From NCBI GenBank assembly GCA_036752825.1, contig DAIORV010000144.1, forward strand, positions 1 through 5,483: 5,483 bases of DNA. Reading direction: 5' to 3'. The notes under the pieces are model-generated. The model searched no databases. It was given only the letters and a program-made list of their open reading frames with translations, and was not told the DNA's origin. This document shows positions 1-5,093 of this stretch, one piece after another. The position numbers were made by a program, and so were the translations under genes. Positions within the stretch are counted from its first letter, which is position 1. Every line of letters starts with the position of its first letter. Source of the stretch: UBA5177 sp002413265 (GTDB taxonomy: Bacteria > Chloroflexota > UBA5177).

Positions 1-330
1 TGCTTCAACTCGGCAGGAGCGAATCTTCTGGCTGAGCAGGAGGTGGTGGACGGCGAGGTGCTCGTCAACCACTCGGTGAGGGTGAAACAGTACCTCGGGC
101 TTTCGCGCAGCAAGGGAGTAGGAATCGTCGGACAGCCTGCATTGCAGTACTACTTCGACCGTCCGCTTCATCAGCTCCTCGCGCCATTTTTTGCCGCTGG
201 ACTGCGCATGGACGGCATGGAGGAGCCGTCATTCGATCGATCGGTTACGTCCAGCCGTGAGATGAGCTGGAGCGGACAATTCCACGAAATACCTCCGGTG
301 CTTGCTGTGCGGCTCCGTTCACCAGAATGA
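1..330 (+). CDS. Class I SAM-dependent methyltransferase, C-terminal part (5' end outside window)
   Basis: The frame is open from base 1 to a TGA at 328-330 and gives 109 residues, starting mid-protein with CFNSAGANLL. From memory, this tail matches a family of small-molecule SAM-dependent methyltransferases: a CFN strand after the Rossmann core, a QPALQYYFDRPL segment (about residues 45-56), an aromatic-rich cap, a GLRMDGMEEPSF strand (about 67-78) and a closing EIPPVLAVRLR strand. The SAM-binding glycine motif lies upstream and cannot be checked, so the substrate is unknown. The first in-frame ATG/GTG codons near base 43 are internal; the codons before them continue the same domain, so the gene is truncated by the window edge, not short. 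It converges on the next gene with 34 nt between stops, in which I see no convincing terminator. Confidence 0.8.
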   Translation, partial: CFNSAGANLLAEQEVVDGEVLVNHSVRVKQYLGLSRSKGVGIVGQPALQYYFDRPLHQLLAPFFAAGLRMDGMEEPSFDRSVTSSREMSWSGQFHEIPPVLAVRLRSPE

Positions 331-364
331 CCGACTGAAGAGACGTCGTGGTAGGCATAGGGCG

Positions 365-823
365 TCAGAAGCGCTTCTCAAGCCGGAAGCCTTTGTCATC
401 GTGCCACGACTCAATGACCAGGTGATCTGCCGGGTCTCCGATCCGGGTAATCACGACTTCTTCAATATCGACCCGAAACCGGCTTGAGGACGGTTCAGAC
501 TGCTCAGAGCTCGGCATGTCGATAGCTCTCCCTGAGATTTTCGCATCTCCCTGCCAACCGGCCGGGTCGCTCTCAGGCGGATCATCCGACGTGCAATGCA
601 CCGCAATACGGGAGTCTCTGCGCACATCGTCGCCCTTCACCGAACCCGGCATCATCCCGATGACCACTTCGCCGTCCTCGAATTGGGTTTCGATGCCGCT
701 CACTCGGGGCGATCCGTCTTTCCGCAACGTGGCCAGCGTCTTGTGCCGGCGAGCGTCGAAAATAGCAGCTACCCGTCCGCAAAAGTCCGGCTCGGCCTCC
801 ATCAGATCGCGCCATCGCGCCAT
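365..823 (-). CDS. Pyridoxamine 5'-phosphate oxidase-fold (split beta-barrel) flavin/F420-type protein
   Basis: This 152-residue protein has the split-barrel opening of the PNPOx-like superfamily: HKTLATLRKDGSPRVSGIE (about residues 27-45), then DGEVVIGMMPGS, KGDDVRRDSRIAVHC and a late GDAKISGRAI strand. The length fits the family, typically 130-160 residues. Members bind FMN or deazaflavin F420, or sometimes no cofactor; many are general-stress or oxidoreductase-like proteins, and the substrate here cannot be told. Two in-frame ATGs are possible, at 829 and 823. The Shine-Dalgarno AAGGGAG sits only 2 nt from the first but 8 nt from the second, so 823 (MARWRDLM...) is preferred; family members usually begin in this way. 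The gene is divergent from the flavoprotein at 901, with about 77 nt between starts. A serine-rich patch near residues 103-114 looks like a variable loop. It is a soluble cytoplasmic protein with no signal peptide. Confidence 0.85.
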   Translation of the reverse strand: MARWRDLMEAEPDFCGRVAAIFDARRHKTLATLRKDGSPRVSGIETQFEDGEVVIGMMPGSVKGDDVRRDSRIAVHCTSDDPPESDPAGWQGDAKISGRAIDMPSSEQSEPSSSRFRVDIEEVVITRIGDPADHLVIESWHDDKGFRLEKRF

Positions 824-889
824 TTCCATCTCTCCCTTAGCTCAAAAGCCCAGTGAGACTTCCCGGTGATAGATTGTGCCAGCATCGAC

Positions 890-894
890 GGGAG
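890..894 (+). promoter_or_regulatory. Shine-Dalgarno site deciding the 901 start
   Basis: GGGAG ends 6 nt before the GTG at 901. No comparable purine run precedes the upstream in-frame GTG at 853. This supports the shorter flavoprotein, whose N-terminus then runs straight into the FAD-binding strand. Confidence 0.7.
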
Positions 895-900
895 ACTCAG

Positions 901-2106
901 GTGAACCAAGTAGATACTGGCACACGGATTGTCGTGGCAGGAGCCGGCTACTCCGGGCTTCATGTGGCCCAACGCCTGGGACGTTGGCTGTCGCGTCGAT
1001 CAAACGCGCGACTGACCCTGATTGATCAGCACCACTACCACGAGCTGGTGACCGAACTTCCTCGCGTGGCCACGGGCACGCGAGAGGAGGAGGCGACCCA
1101 CATCGGCCTGGAGGCAGTGCTGCCTGACCAGGTGAACTTCATGCAGACGGCCGTAACCGAAATCCGGCCAGCGGAACGTCTCGTGGAGACGGCGTCAGGA
1201 GACGTGAAGTACAGTCACTTGGTCTTGGCTCTCGGAAGCACCCCCAATGACTTCCAGATCCCCGGACTCTCGGAGCGCGCCCTCTACCCCTACACTTCGG
1301 ACGGCGCGCGTGGAGTCTGGGAGGCCGTCAACCTGAGTGTTCGCCGGGCCGCAGAAGCAAGCGACCCTGATGAGCGGCAGCGGCTGATGACGCTGGTGGT
1401 TGGTGGTGGAGGTCCGACCGGTGTGGAAATCGCAGCGGGTTTCGCCGAGGAGCTGCCGGAGCTGGCCAGCCGGTATGGAGTCCCGCCCGATCTCTGCCGA
1501 ACCGTGCTGATCGAGGCCGGAGACTCGATTTTGCCCGGCGCGTCGCCCGCACTTGTACAACGGGCATCCGAAATCTTACAGGAGCTCCACGTCGCGGTTC
1601 GTACCGGTGCGGTTATTGTTGGCGCGACTGAAGAAGGTTTGACGGTGAGGGGCGGAGAGCTCCTTCGCGGAGGTGTCTTCGTTTGGGCCGGCGGAGTCAA
1701 GGGGTCGCAAATCCTCGCTCGATCCGGCCTTCCGACGGGCACCAACGGTCGCCTAGAAGTTGATAGGTACCTGCGGGTGCTAGACCATCTCGAGATTTTC
1801 GCGGCGGGTGATGCTGCTCTGGTCATCGACCCCGACACCGGACGTGTACTCGCTCCGCTCGCGCAGACTGCTCTCGAAGAGGCGGCCAACGTGGCTCACA
1901 ACCTCCCCGCGGCGGTCGAAGGAAAGCCGCTTCGACCCTTCCGTTTCCATGACAAGGGGTTCGTCGTTTCCGTCGGAAGCAGGAAGGGAGTCGCGGCCGT
2001 GGCAGGGCTGACCATAGGTGGAAGACTGGCACACGCGTTGAAGGATGCCATCGAGTGGGAGTACCGCCAGTCCGTAAAGCATCTGCGCGGCTGGGGCGCC
2101 GCCTGA
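901..2106 (+). CDS. Type II NADH dehydrogenase-like NAD(P)/FAD-dependent oxidoreductase
   Basis: The protein has 401 residues, a normal NDH-2 length. The first dinucleotide fold has GAGYSG at 14-19 (FAD). HHYHELVTELPRVATG follows near 45-60. The second fold has GGGGPTGVE at 168-176 (NADH). VFVWAGGVKG and the FAD-contacting FAAGDAAL (Asp304) come later, then AQTALEEA at 321-328 in the place of the quinone-site AQxAxQQG motif of NDH-2 enzymes. The family moves electrons from NADH to membrane quinone without pumping protons and binds the inner face of the membrane. I see no transmembrane helix; the C-terminus (LAHALKDAIEWEYRQ) could be the amphipathic anchor. GTG at 901 is chosen because GGGAG lies 6 nt upstream. 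An in-frame GTG at 853 would add 16 residues that resemble no family member. The EE in place of QQ leaves the acceptor uncertain; a non-quinone flavoprotein reductase remains possible. Confidence 0.85.
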   Translation: MNQVDTGTRIVVAGAGYSGLHVAQRLGRWLSRRSNARLTLIDQHHYHELVTELPRVATGTREEEATHIGLEAVLPDQVNFMQTAVTEIRPAERLVETASGDVKYSHLVLALGSTPNDFQIPGLSERALYPYTSDGARGVWEAVNLSVRRAAEASDPDERQRLMTLVVGGGGPTGVEIAAGFAEELPELASRYGVPPDLCRTVLIEAGDSILPGASPALVQRASEILQELHVAVRTGAVIVGATEEGLTVRGGELLRGGVFVWAGGVKGSQILARSGLPTGTNGRLEVDRYLRVLDHLEIFAAGDAALVIDPDTGRVLAPLAQTALEEAANVAHNLPAAVEGKPLRPFRFHDKGFVVSVGSRKGVAAVAGLTIGGRLAHALKDAIEWEYRQSVKHLRGWGAA

Positions 2107-2118
2107 GTTCTTAGGCGG
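2099..2118. terminator. GC hairpin across both stop codons of convergent genes (possible bidirectional terminator)
   Basis: CCGCCT at 2099-2104 is a perfect reverse complement of AGGCGG at 2113-2118, leaving an 8-nt loop. The stem-loop overlaps the flavoprotein's TGA (2104-2106) and the small membrane protein's TAA (2113-2111 on the minus strand). No T-run follows on either side, so intrinsic termination is not assured. The position exactly between two converging genes, with no other space for a terminator, is the main support. Confidence 0.4.
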
Positions 2119-2359
2119 GGCGGGGCAGAGCTTCAATCTCAACTGGTCGCCTGTATGCGTCCGCACGGTTTTCTGGCGCGCAGATGCCCTCGTTGGCCTC
2201 GGGCGTCGAAGGCGAGCCGAAACCGTCTAAGGTCGGCCGCGGGACTGCAGGCCACCAACCACGCATGTCATCCGGGTCGCGATCACGAGAGTCCGCACCA
2301 AACCACAAAGCCAGTGGACCGAGGAGGACAACAAACGCAACGAACAATAGCGCGGTCAT
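2111..2359 (-). CDS. Small single-pass membrane protein of unknown function
   Basis: The 82-residue protein starts with MTALLFVAFVVLLGPLALWF, one hydrophobic helix (about residues 2-20). A charged juxtamembrane stretch GADSRDRDPDDMRGWWP (21-37) and a proline-rich, probably disordered tail follow. The helix could be an anchor or an uncleaved signal; no cleavage site or lipobox cysteine is evident. I do not recognise a named family, although short helix-DSR-acidic-WWP proteins are, from memory, common in high-GC bacteria. The ATG at 2359 is chosen because GAAGGG lies 6 nt upstream and the hydrophobic helix starts at once. A longer reading in this frame reaching back to about 2629 only shadows the preceding gene. 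The start is 10 nt after that gene's stop, so the two are probably co-transcribed. The tail may be cytoplasmic or outside; topology is not clear. Confidence 0.65.
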   Translation of the reverse strand: MTALLFVAFVVLLGPLALWFGADSRDRDPDDMRGWWPAVPRPTLDGFGSPSTPEANEGICAPENRADAYRRPVEIEALPRPA

Positions 2360-2369
2360 GACATGCCCT

Positions 2370-3188
2370 TCACGCTTGCATTGCAAGGGGAGCAGGACGG
2401 CAAACCTTGCAGGGACGGAAGCCACGCGATGATGCGTCCGCCTCGGACGCAAACATGCGCTGATGGCGGGGTTGAACGCGGCGGGCATGGCGACACGTGG
2501 GGAAGCAGAAAATGTGAGTCGTGGCCGATCCGACGAAGCGAGCTCCGGCCTTCGCCAGCCGGCGCAGCTCGGCGGGCTGGGCGCCCTCCTCCTCCAGAAT
2601 GACGTGCTTGTTCTCGTCACCCAGCCCATATCGCCCGATTACTCCGTCGCTTCGCACCACTCTGTGGCACGGGATGAGCAGAGGTATTGGATTACGAGCG
2701 AGGGCCGTACCAACCGCGCGGACGGCGCGCGGATGTCCTATCTCGCGTGCTATCCAGGCGTAGGGCCGGACCTCGCCACGCGGGATCTCGAGAGCCTTTC
2801 GCAACACTGCTTGCTCGAACTCCGAAAGACCTCGAATATCGAACTGTAGACGACCCCGGGGCTCGCCCCGCAACTGGTCACGTACCGCGCTCCGAAGCAC
2901 GGAGGCTCCATCGGTGGCCGGGTAGACGGGACGGCCAAACTGCTCCCTAAAAGCATGCTCGAAGCTAGCCCCGTCGTCGGCGCTCATGACGGCCGAAATC
3001 CCACGCGGGTTGGAAGCGACAAAAACAGCGCCAATCGGAGTCTCGATCGAAAAGTATGAATCGGCGAGGCCGAGTCGCAGCATGACGGTCGGCAAGATCG
3101 TTGCGGGTGCCCCCACCTTCTGGAGATCCTCGAAATCCCAGGAAAGGTCGTCGGAACCCTCAAGCGTGGTCTCAGAGTTTAGTGTCAC
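2370..3188 (-). CDS. O6-alkylguanine-DNA alkyltransferase fused to a C-terminal Ada-type zinc domain
   Basis: The protein has 272 residues. An N-terminal segment (1-44) is followed by the Ogt beta domain (45-118) and the catalytic domain (121-202), with PYAWIA at 142-147, an arginine-finger-like Arg157 in RAVRAVG, the NP turn at 166-167, acceptor Cys174 in PCHRVV and GRYGLG at 185-190. Family members transfer O6-alkyl groups from guanine to that cysteine in a one-use reaction. Residues 215-265 form an Ada metal-binding module: FCFPTC gives Cys228 and Cys232, and CKVC gives Cys260 and Cys263. Cys228 matches the first ligand of E. coli Ada, which accepts methyl from phosphotriesters. The order is reversed relative to Ada, and no AraC-type helix-turn-helix is present. 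The start is GTG at 3188 with GAGG 7 nt upstream; it overlaps the sigma-factor TGA by 4 nt, so translation is probably coupled. Repair activity of the Ogt part is likely; activity of the zinc part is inferred. Confidence 0.92.
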   Translation of the reverse strand: MTLNSETTLEGSDDLSWDFEDLQKVGAPATILPTVMLRLGLADSYFSIETPIGAVFVASNPRGISAVMSADDGASFEHAFREQFGRPVYPATDGASVLRSAVRDQLRGEPRGRLQFDIRGLSEFEQAVLRKALEIPRGEVRPYAWIAREIGHPRAVRAVGTALARNPIPLLIPCHRVVRSDGVIGRYGLGDENKHVILEEEGAQPAELRRLAKAGARFVGSATTHIFCFPTCRHARRVQPRHQRMFASEADASSRGFRPCKVCRPAPLAMQA

Positions 3189-3745
3189 AGTCTTGCCTCA
3201 CTTTTCTGTTCGTCCAGTGCTTTGCGTAACGTCGCCAAACCGCGATGGACATTTGCTTTTACGGTTCCTTCCGGTTGATCGAGAACCAAGGCTATCTCCG
3301 GATAACTCAGGCATTCGATGTGCCGCAGCGCCACTGCCTCCCTGTGTCGAGGTGGAAGAGACGCAAGGAGGGCGCTGAGTTCCTGCGCCAATTCGGAAAG
3401 CTCAATCGCCCTTTCCGGTTGCTCGGTCTCGGATGCCGCTCTCGGATCTCCGTCCAGGACAACGAGTGGTAGCTGTCTGCGACGGACGCGGTTCCTGAAG
3501 ACGTTTACGGTGATTTGGTAGAGCCAGGGTCGGAGCGACATGTCCCTTAAGCGCTGCGCGCTGTATCCCGTGAGGGTCCGATGTGCGCGCACAAAGGCGT
3601 CCTGCACGATCTCTTCAGCATCGCTTCGACACCCGGTGAGTCGAAGACCGAACCGATACAAACGGTCCTGATATTCAAGGACGAGCTGCTCGAAAGCGGC
3701 ATCCAGATTTCGAGACAGCGCCGCGCTCAGGGCTCGGTCCTCCAT
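3185..3745 (-). CDS. ECF (sigma-70 family, group 4) RNA polymerase sigma factor
   Basis: The protein has 186 residues, a standard ECF size. Region 2 spans about residues 17-92, with LVLEYQDRLYRFGLRLTG, the core-binding DAEEIVQDAFVRAH (42-55) and RPWLYQITVNVFRNRVRRR (72-90). A linker of about 30 residues is rich in acidic and small residues. Region 4 spans about 124-176, with LPPRHREAVALRH and the helix-turn-helix around LSYPEIALVLDQPEGTVKANVHRG. Such factors direct polymerase to a small stress regulon and are usually held by a partner protein encoded next to them. No zinc-binding anti-sigma gene adjoins this one; the coupled downstream neighbour is the alkyltransferase fusion, which suggests a DNA-alkylation regulon. 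ATG at 3745 has AGGAG 10 nt upstream. Another ATG only 10 nt further up is out of frame. Autoregulation from a promoter near 3781-3807 is possible. Confidence 0.93.
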   Translation of the reverse strand: MEDRALSAALSRNLDAAFEQLVLEYQDRLYRFGLRLTGCRSDAEEIVQDAFVRAHRTLTGYSAQRLRDMSLRPWLYQITVNVFRNRVRRRQLPLVVLDGDPRAASETEQPERAIELSELAQELSALLASLPPRHREAVALRHIECLSYPEIALVLDQPEGTVKANVHRGLATLRKALDEQKSEARL

Positions 3746-3780
3746 CGTTTGTCATCTCCTGCAACGTTCTTACTCACTAG

Positions 3781-3807
3781 AACACGGTTGGCCCCCGATT
3801 GGTTGCA
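3781..3807 (-). promoter_or_regulatory. Candidate ECF-type promoter of the sigma/alkyltransferase operon
   Basis: On the minus strand TGCAACC (3807-3801) is followed after 14 nt by CGTGTT (3786-3781), which lies 35 nt before the sigma-factor ATG. ECF sigma factors typically read an AAC-containing -35 and a CGT-containing -10 about 16 nt apart; here AAC and CGT are 15 nt apart. The match is short and slightly off in spacing, so it is a suggestion of autoregulation only. Confidence 0.3.
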
Positions 3808-3830
3808 GCAAGAGTCGCTGACTTCTTCCG

Positions 3831-3876
3831 AGCCGTTTCGCAAGGCACCCCGGATCGATGCCGGTTCTAAACGGCT
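3831..3876. repeat. Perfect 8-bp inverted repeat at the end of the hydrolase gene (possible terminator)
   Basis: AGCCGTTT at 3831-3838 and AAACGGCT at 3869-3876 are exact reverse complements, 30 nt apart. Between them CCGG-N7-CCGG can form a nested small hairpin. One arm contains the last codons and TAG of the hydrolase gene. The whole could fold as a two-tier stem in the hydrolase transcript and separate it from the downstream sigma operon. There is no T-run after the stem, so a terminator is possible rather than shown. Confidence 0.35.
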
Positions 3877-4607
3877 AGCGTGTCGCGCGTGCCTTCAGCG
3901 ACTTGCGAGGTCCAAGCCCTGACAGTGCCGGCCACCTCAGCGAGGACTTCAGGATCAGTGCGGCCACTGCGCTTCAGCACGTGGAAGCCATGATCCGCAC
4001 CCTCGAGCAGATGAAGCGTGGCGCGACTTCCCAGGCGGTCGATCACCGGCCGCAGTAGCTCGAGATCGGAGAGCGCGTCTCGGGTCCCCTGCAGGAAGAG
4101 CATTGGAGTGGGCACCTTTGCCAGGTGGTCAGCGCGCGAAGTTCCCGGCCGGTTCGCAGGGTGCAGCGGGAACGCGAAGAAGACCAGTCCAAGGACGGCT
4201 GGAAGGCTAGCCGATGCTAGGGCATTAGAGGTCATGCGCCCCCCGAACGAGCGGCCGCCGGCAAAAACGGGCAGATTCGGTGCGACGCGCCCAGCCGTTT
4301 CCACCGCTTCGCACACGGTTTCGATGGCCACCGACTGTGCATCGACTGGGCCACCTCCGGCTTCCATGTATGGGAACTGAAAGCGCAGGGTGGCGAGGCC
4401 CTCTGCGACGAGAGCTCGGCTGAGAGTCTCCATACTCGGATGGCGCATTCCCGCGCCGGCGCCGTGGGCGAGCGCGATGAGACACCGAGCCTTGGGCGGC
4501 CGCGACAACACGGCGGCCACGTCATTGAGACCGAAGCGCAGCCTCAGATCGGTATCGGTCACACAACTACTACCGGCCGGGTCAATGCCGGCTAAACCTC
4601 GTCTCAC
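3867..4607 (-). CDS. Alpha/beta hydrolase, KANL3/Tex30-like (dienelactone-hydrolase-type) family
   Basis: The protein has 246 residues. It shows the family pattern in order: AHGAGAGMRHP (about 47-57, oxyanion region), LRFQFPYMEAGGGPVD (74-89), the nucleophile elbow GGRSFGGRM with Ser120 (117-125), FFAFPLHPANRPG (143-155), PMLFLQGTRDAL with the likely acid Asp177, and ADHGFHV with the likely catalytic His206. A complete Ser-Asp-His triad suggests an active esterase-like enzyme; the substrate of this family is not known to me. The gene follows DUF2277 by 15 nt on the same strand, so the two are probably one transcript. The start is uncertain: GTG at 4607 has no properly spaced ribosome site (GGAG abuts it), and GTG at 4562 (residue 16, giving VTDTDLRLRFG...) is a plausible alternative that fits the usual domain start. 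It is cytoplasmic, with no signal peptide. Confidence 0.85.
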   Translation of the reverse strand: MRRGLAGIDPAGSSCVTDTDLRLRFGLNDVAAVLSRPPKARCLIALAHGAGAGMRHPSMETLSRALVAEGLATLRFQFPYMEAGGGPVDAQSVAIETVCEAVETAGRVAPNLPVFAGGRSFGGRMTSNALASASLPAVLGLVFFAFPLHPANRPGTSRADHLAKVPTPMLFLQGTRDALSDLELLRPVIDRLGSRATLHLLEGADHGFHVLKRSGRTDPEVLAEVAGTVRAWTSQVAEGTRDTLAV

Positions 4608-4622
4608 TCCGGTGGATTAGCG

Positions 4623-4877
4623 TCACCCGGCCGGCATCAGGATCGCGGCATGGTCATGTGTGGCTCGAGTGCGTCGCTGTTGCACTTTCAAGCCGGCGAG
4701 AAGCCTCTCGGCCGCCTCGGTGATCTCCTCCACGGCCGTGTCGAAAACTTCGCGATTTGCGGCTGATGGAACGCGGTAACCGCTGAGCTTGCGAACAAAT
4801 TGAAGCGCGGATGCTCGGACATCCTCCTCTGTAGCGGCGGGCTCGAGGCCCCGCAACGTCTTGATGCTGCGACACAT
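4623..4877 (-). CDS. DUF2277 family protein
   Basis: The 84-residue protein begins MCRSIKTLRGLEPAATEEDV, then has ALQFVRKLSGYRVPSAAN and a helical EVFDTAVEEITEAAERLLAGL. This is the conserved layout of DUF2277: an MCR start, an (F/L)xPPAT-like turn and an LQFVRK(I/L)SG helix. The family's function is unknown to me. The tail after residue 64 (KVQQRRTRATHDH...) is basic and not part of the conserved core. ATG codons occur at 4883 and 4877; GGAGG is only 2 nt from the first and 8 nt from the second, and relatives start MCR, so 4877 is preferred. The gene is first in a probable two-gene unit with the alpha/beta hydrolase, and divergent from the decarboxylase across about 215 nt. Confidence 0.85.
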   Translation of the reverse strand: MCRSIKTLRGLEPAATEEDVRASALQFVRKLSGYRVPSAANREVFDTAVEEITEAAERLLAGLKVQQRRTRATHDHAAILMPAG

Positions 4878-4982
4878 GATCATGTCCTCCAGAAAGCTTG
4901 GTCTACTAAGAGTACCTCGATGAGGGAGAGGTTCGTGAACTGCTCAAGCGTGATGGATGCGCAGCGGAACGCCGGTCGCTAA

Positions 4983-5033
4983 GCTCTCCAGCCCGCGTTC
5001 CTCGGCCTTGAATGCCCAACACGTGGGGAGAGC
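4983..5033. repeat. 7-bp inverted repeat in the DUF2277/decarboxylase divergent region
   Basis: GCTCTCC at 4983-4989 is the exact reverse complement of GGAGAGC at 5027-5033, separated by 37 nt. A short direct repeat CGGTGCT (5041-5047 and 5050-5056, period 9) follows just upstream of the decarboxylase's possible -10. Either could be operator half-sites, but repeats this short can occur by chance. Nothing else coding or structural is visible in the 4884-5093 gap. Confidence 0.25.
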
Positions 5034-5052
5034 ATGGCTCCGGTGCTCTCGG

Positions 5053-5061
5053 TGCTATTGT
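5053..5061 (+). promoter_or_regulatory. Possible extended -10 element of the decarboxylase promoter
   Basis: TGCTATTGT matches an extended -10 (TGn followed by TATTGT, four of six to TATAAT) and would place a transcription start near 5068, about 26 nt before the ATG. No good -35 is seen 17 nt upstream, around 5033-5038, as is common for extended -10 promoters. The support is weak. Confidence 0.25.
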
Positions 5062-5081
5062 CGTGAGACGGCTGAGTTTAC

Positions 5082-5088
5082 AAGGAGG
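5082..5088 (+). promoter_or_regulatory. Strong Shine-Dalgarno of the decarboxylase
   Basis: AAGGAGG, a near-complete match to the anti-Shine-Dalgarno sequence, ends 5 nt before the ATG at 5094. It is the strongest ribosome site in the window and fixes that start. Confidence 0.8.
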
Positions 5089-5093
5089 CGGAG

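Noticed and set aside
331..364. Terminator between the methyltransferase and the PNPOx-fold gene
   Set aside because: Only a short GACGTC palindrome is present; no stem of useful length and no T-run.
516..869. 117-residue plus-strand open frame
   Set aside because: It is antisense to the PNPOx-fold gene and serine/proline-rich; the minus-strand protein has clear family motifs.
853..900. Longer start (GTG at 853) for the flavoprotein
   Set aside because: It adds 16 basic residues unlike NDH-2 N-termini and has no ribosome site, while GTG at 901 has GGGAG at 6 nt and leads straight into the FAD-binding strand.
1290..1889. 199-residue open frame on the minus strand
   Set aside because: It is antisense to the NDH-2-like gene, with Ser/Thr/Arg/Pro-rich composition typical of a shadow frame in GC-rich DNA; no domain is recognisable.
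2360..2629. N-terminal extension of the small membrane protein (172-residue version)
   Set aside because: It lies wholly inside the alkyltransferase gene in another frame and reads as low-complexity Arg/Pro/Ser sequence; the real start at 2359 has its own ribosome site.
2463..2849. 128-residue plus-strand open frame
   Set aside because: It is antisense to the alkyltransferase gene, whose catalytic motifs are unambiguous; no recognisable domain or ribosome site.
2986..3378. 130-residue plus-strand open frame
   Set aside because: It runs antisense across the sigma/alkyltransferase junction and has no domain-like pattern.
4018..4380. 120-residue plus-strand open frame
   Set aside because: It is antisense to the alpha/beta hydrolase, and its composition is Arg/Ala/Ser/Pro-rich as expected for a shadow.
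4912..4942. ECF-like GAACC...TACTCT promoter in front of DUF2277
   Set aside because: GAACC can be seen on the minus strand, but there is no CGT-type -10 at suitable spacing and the spacing differs from the sigma-gene motif, so a shared regulon cannot be supported.
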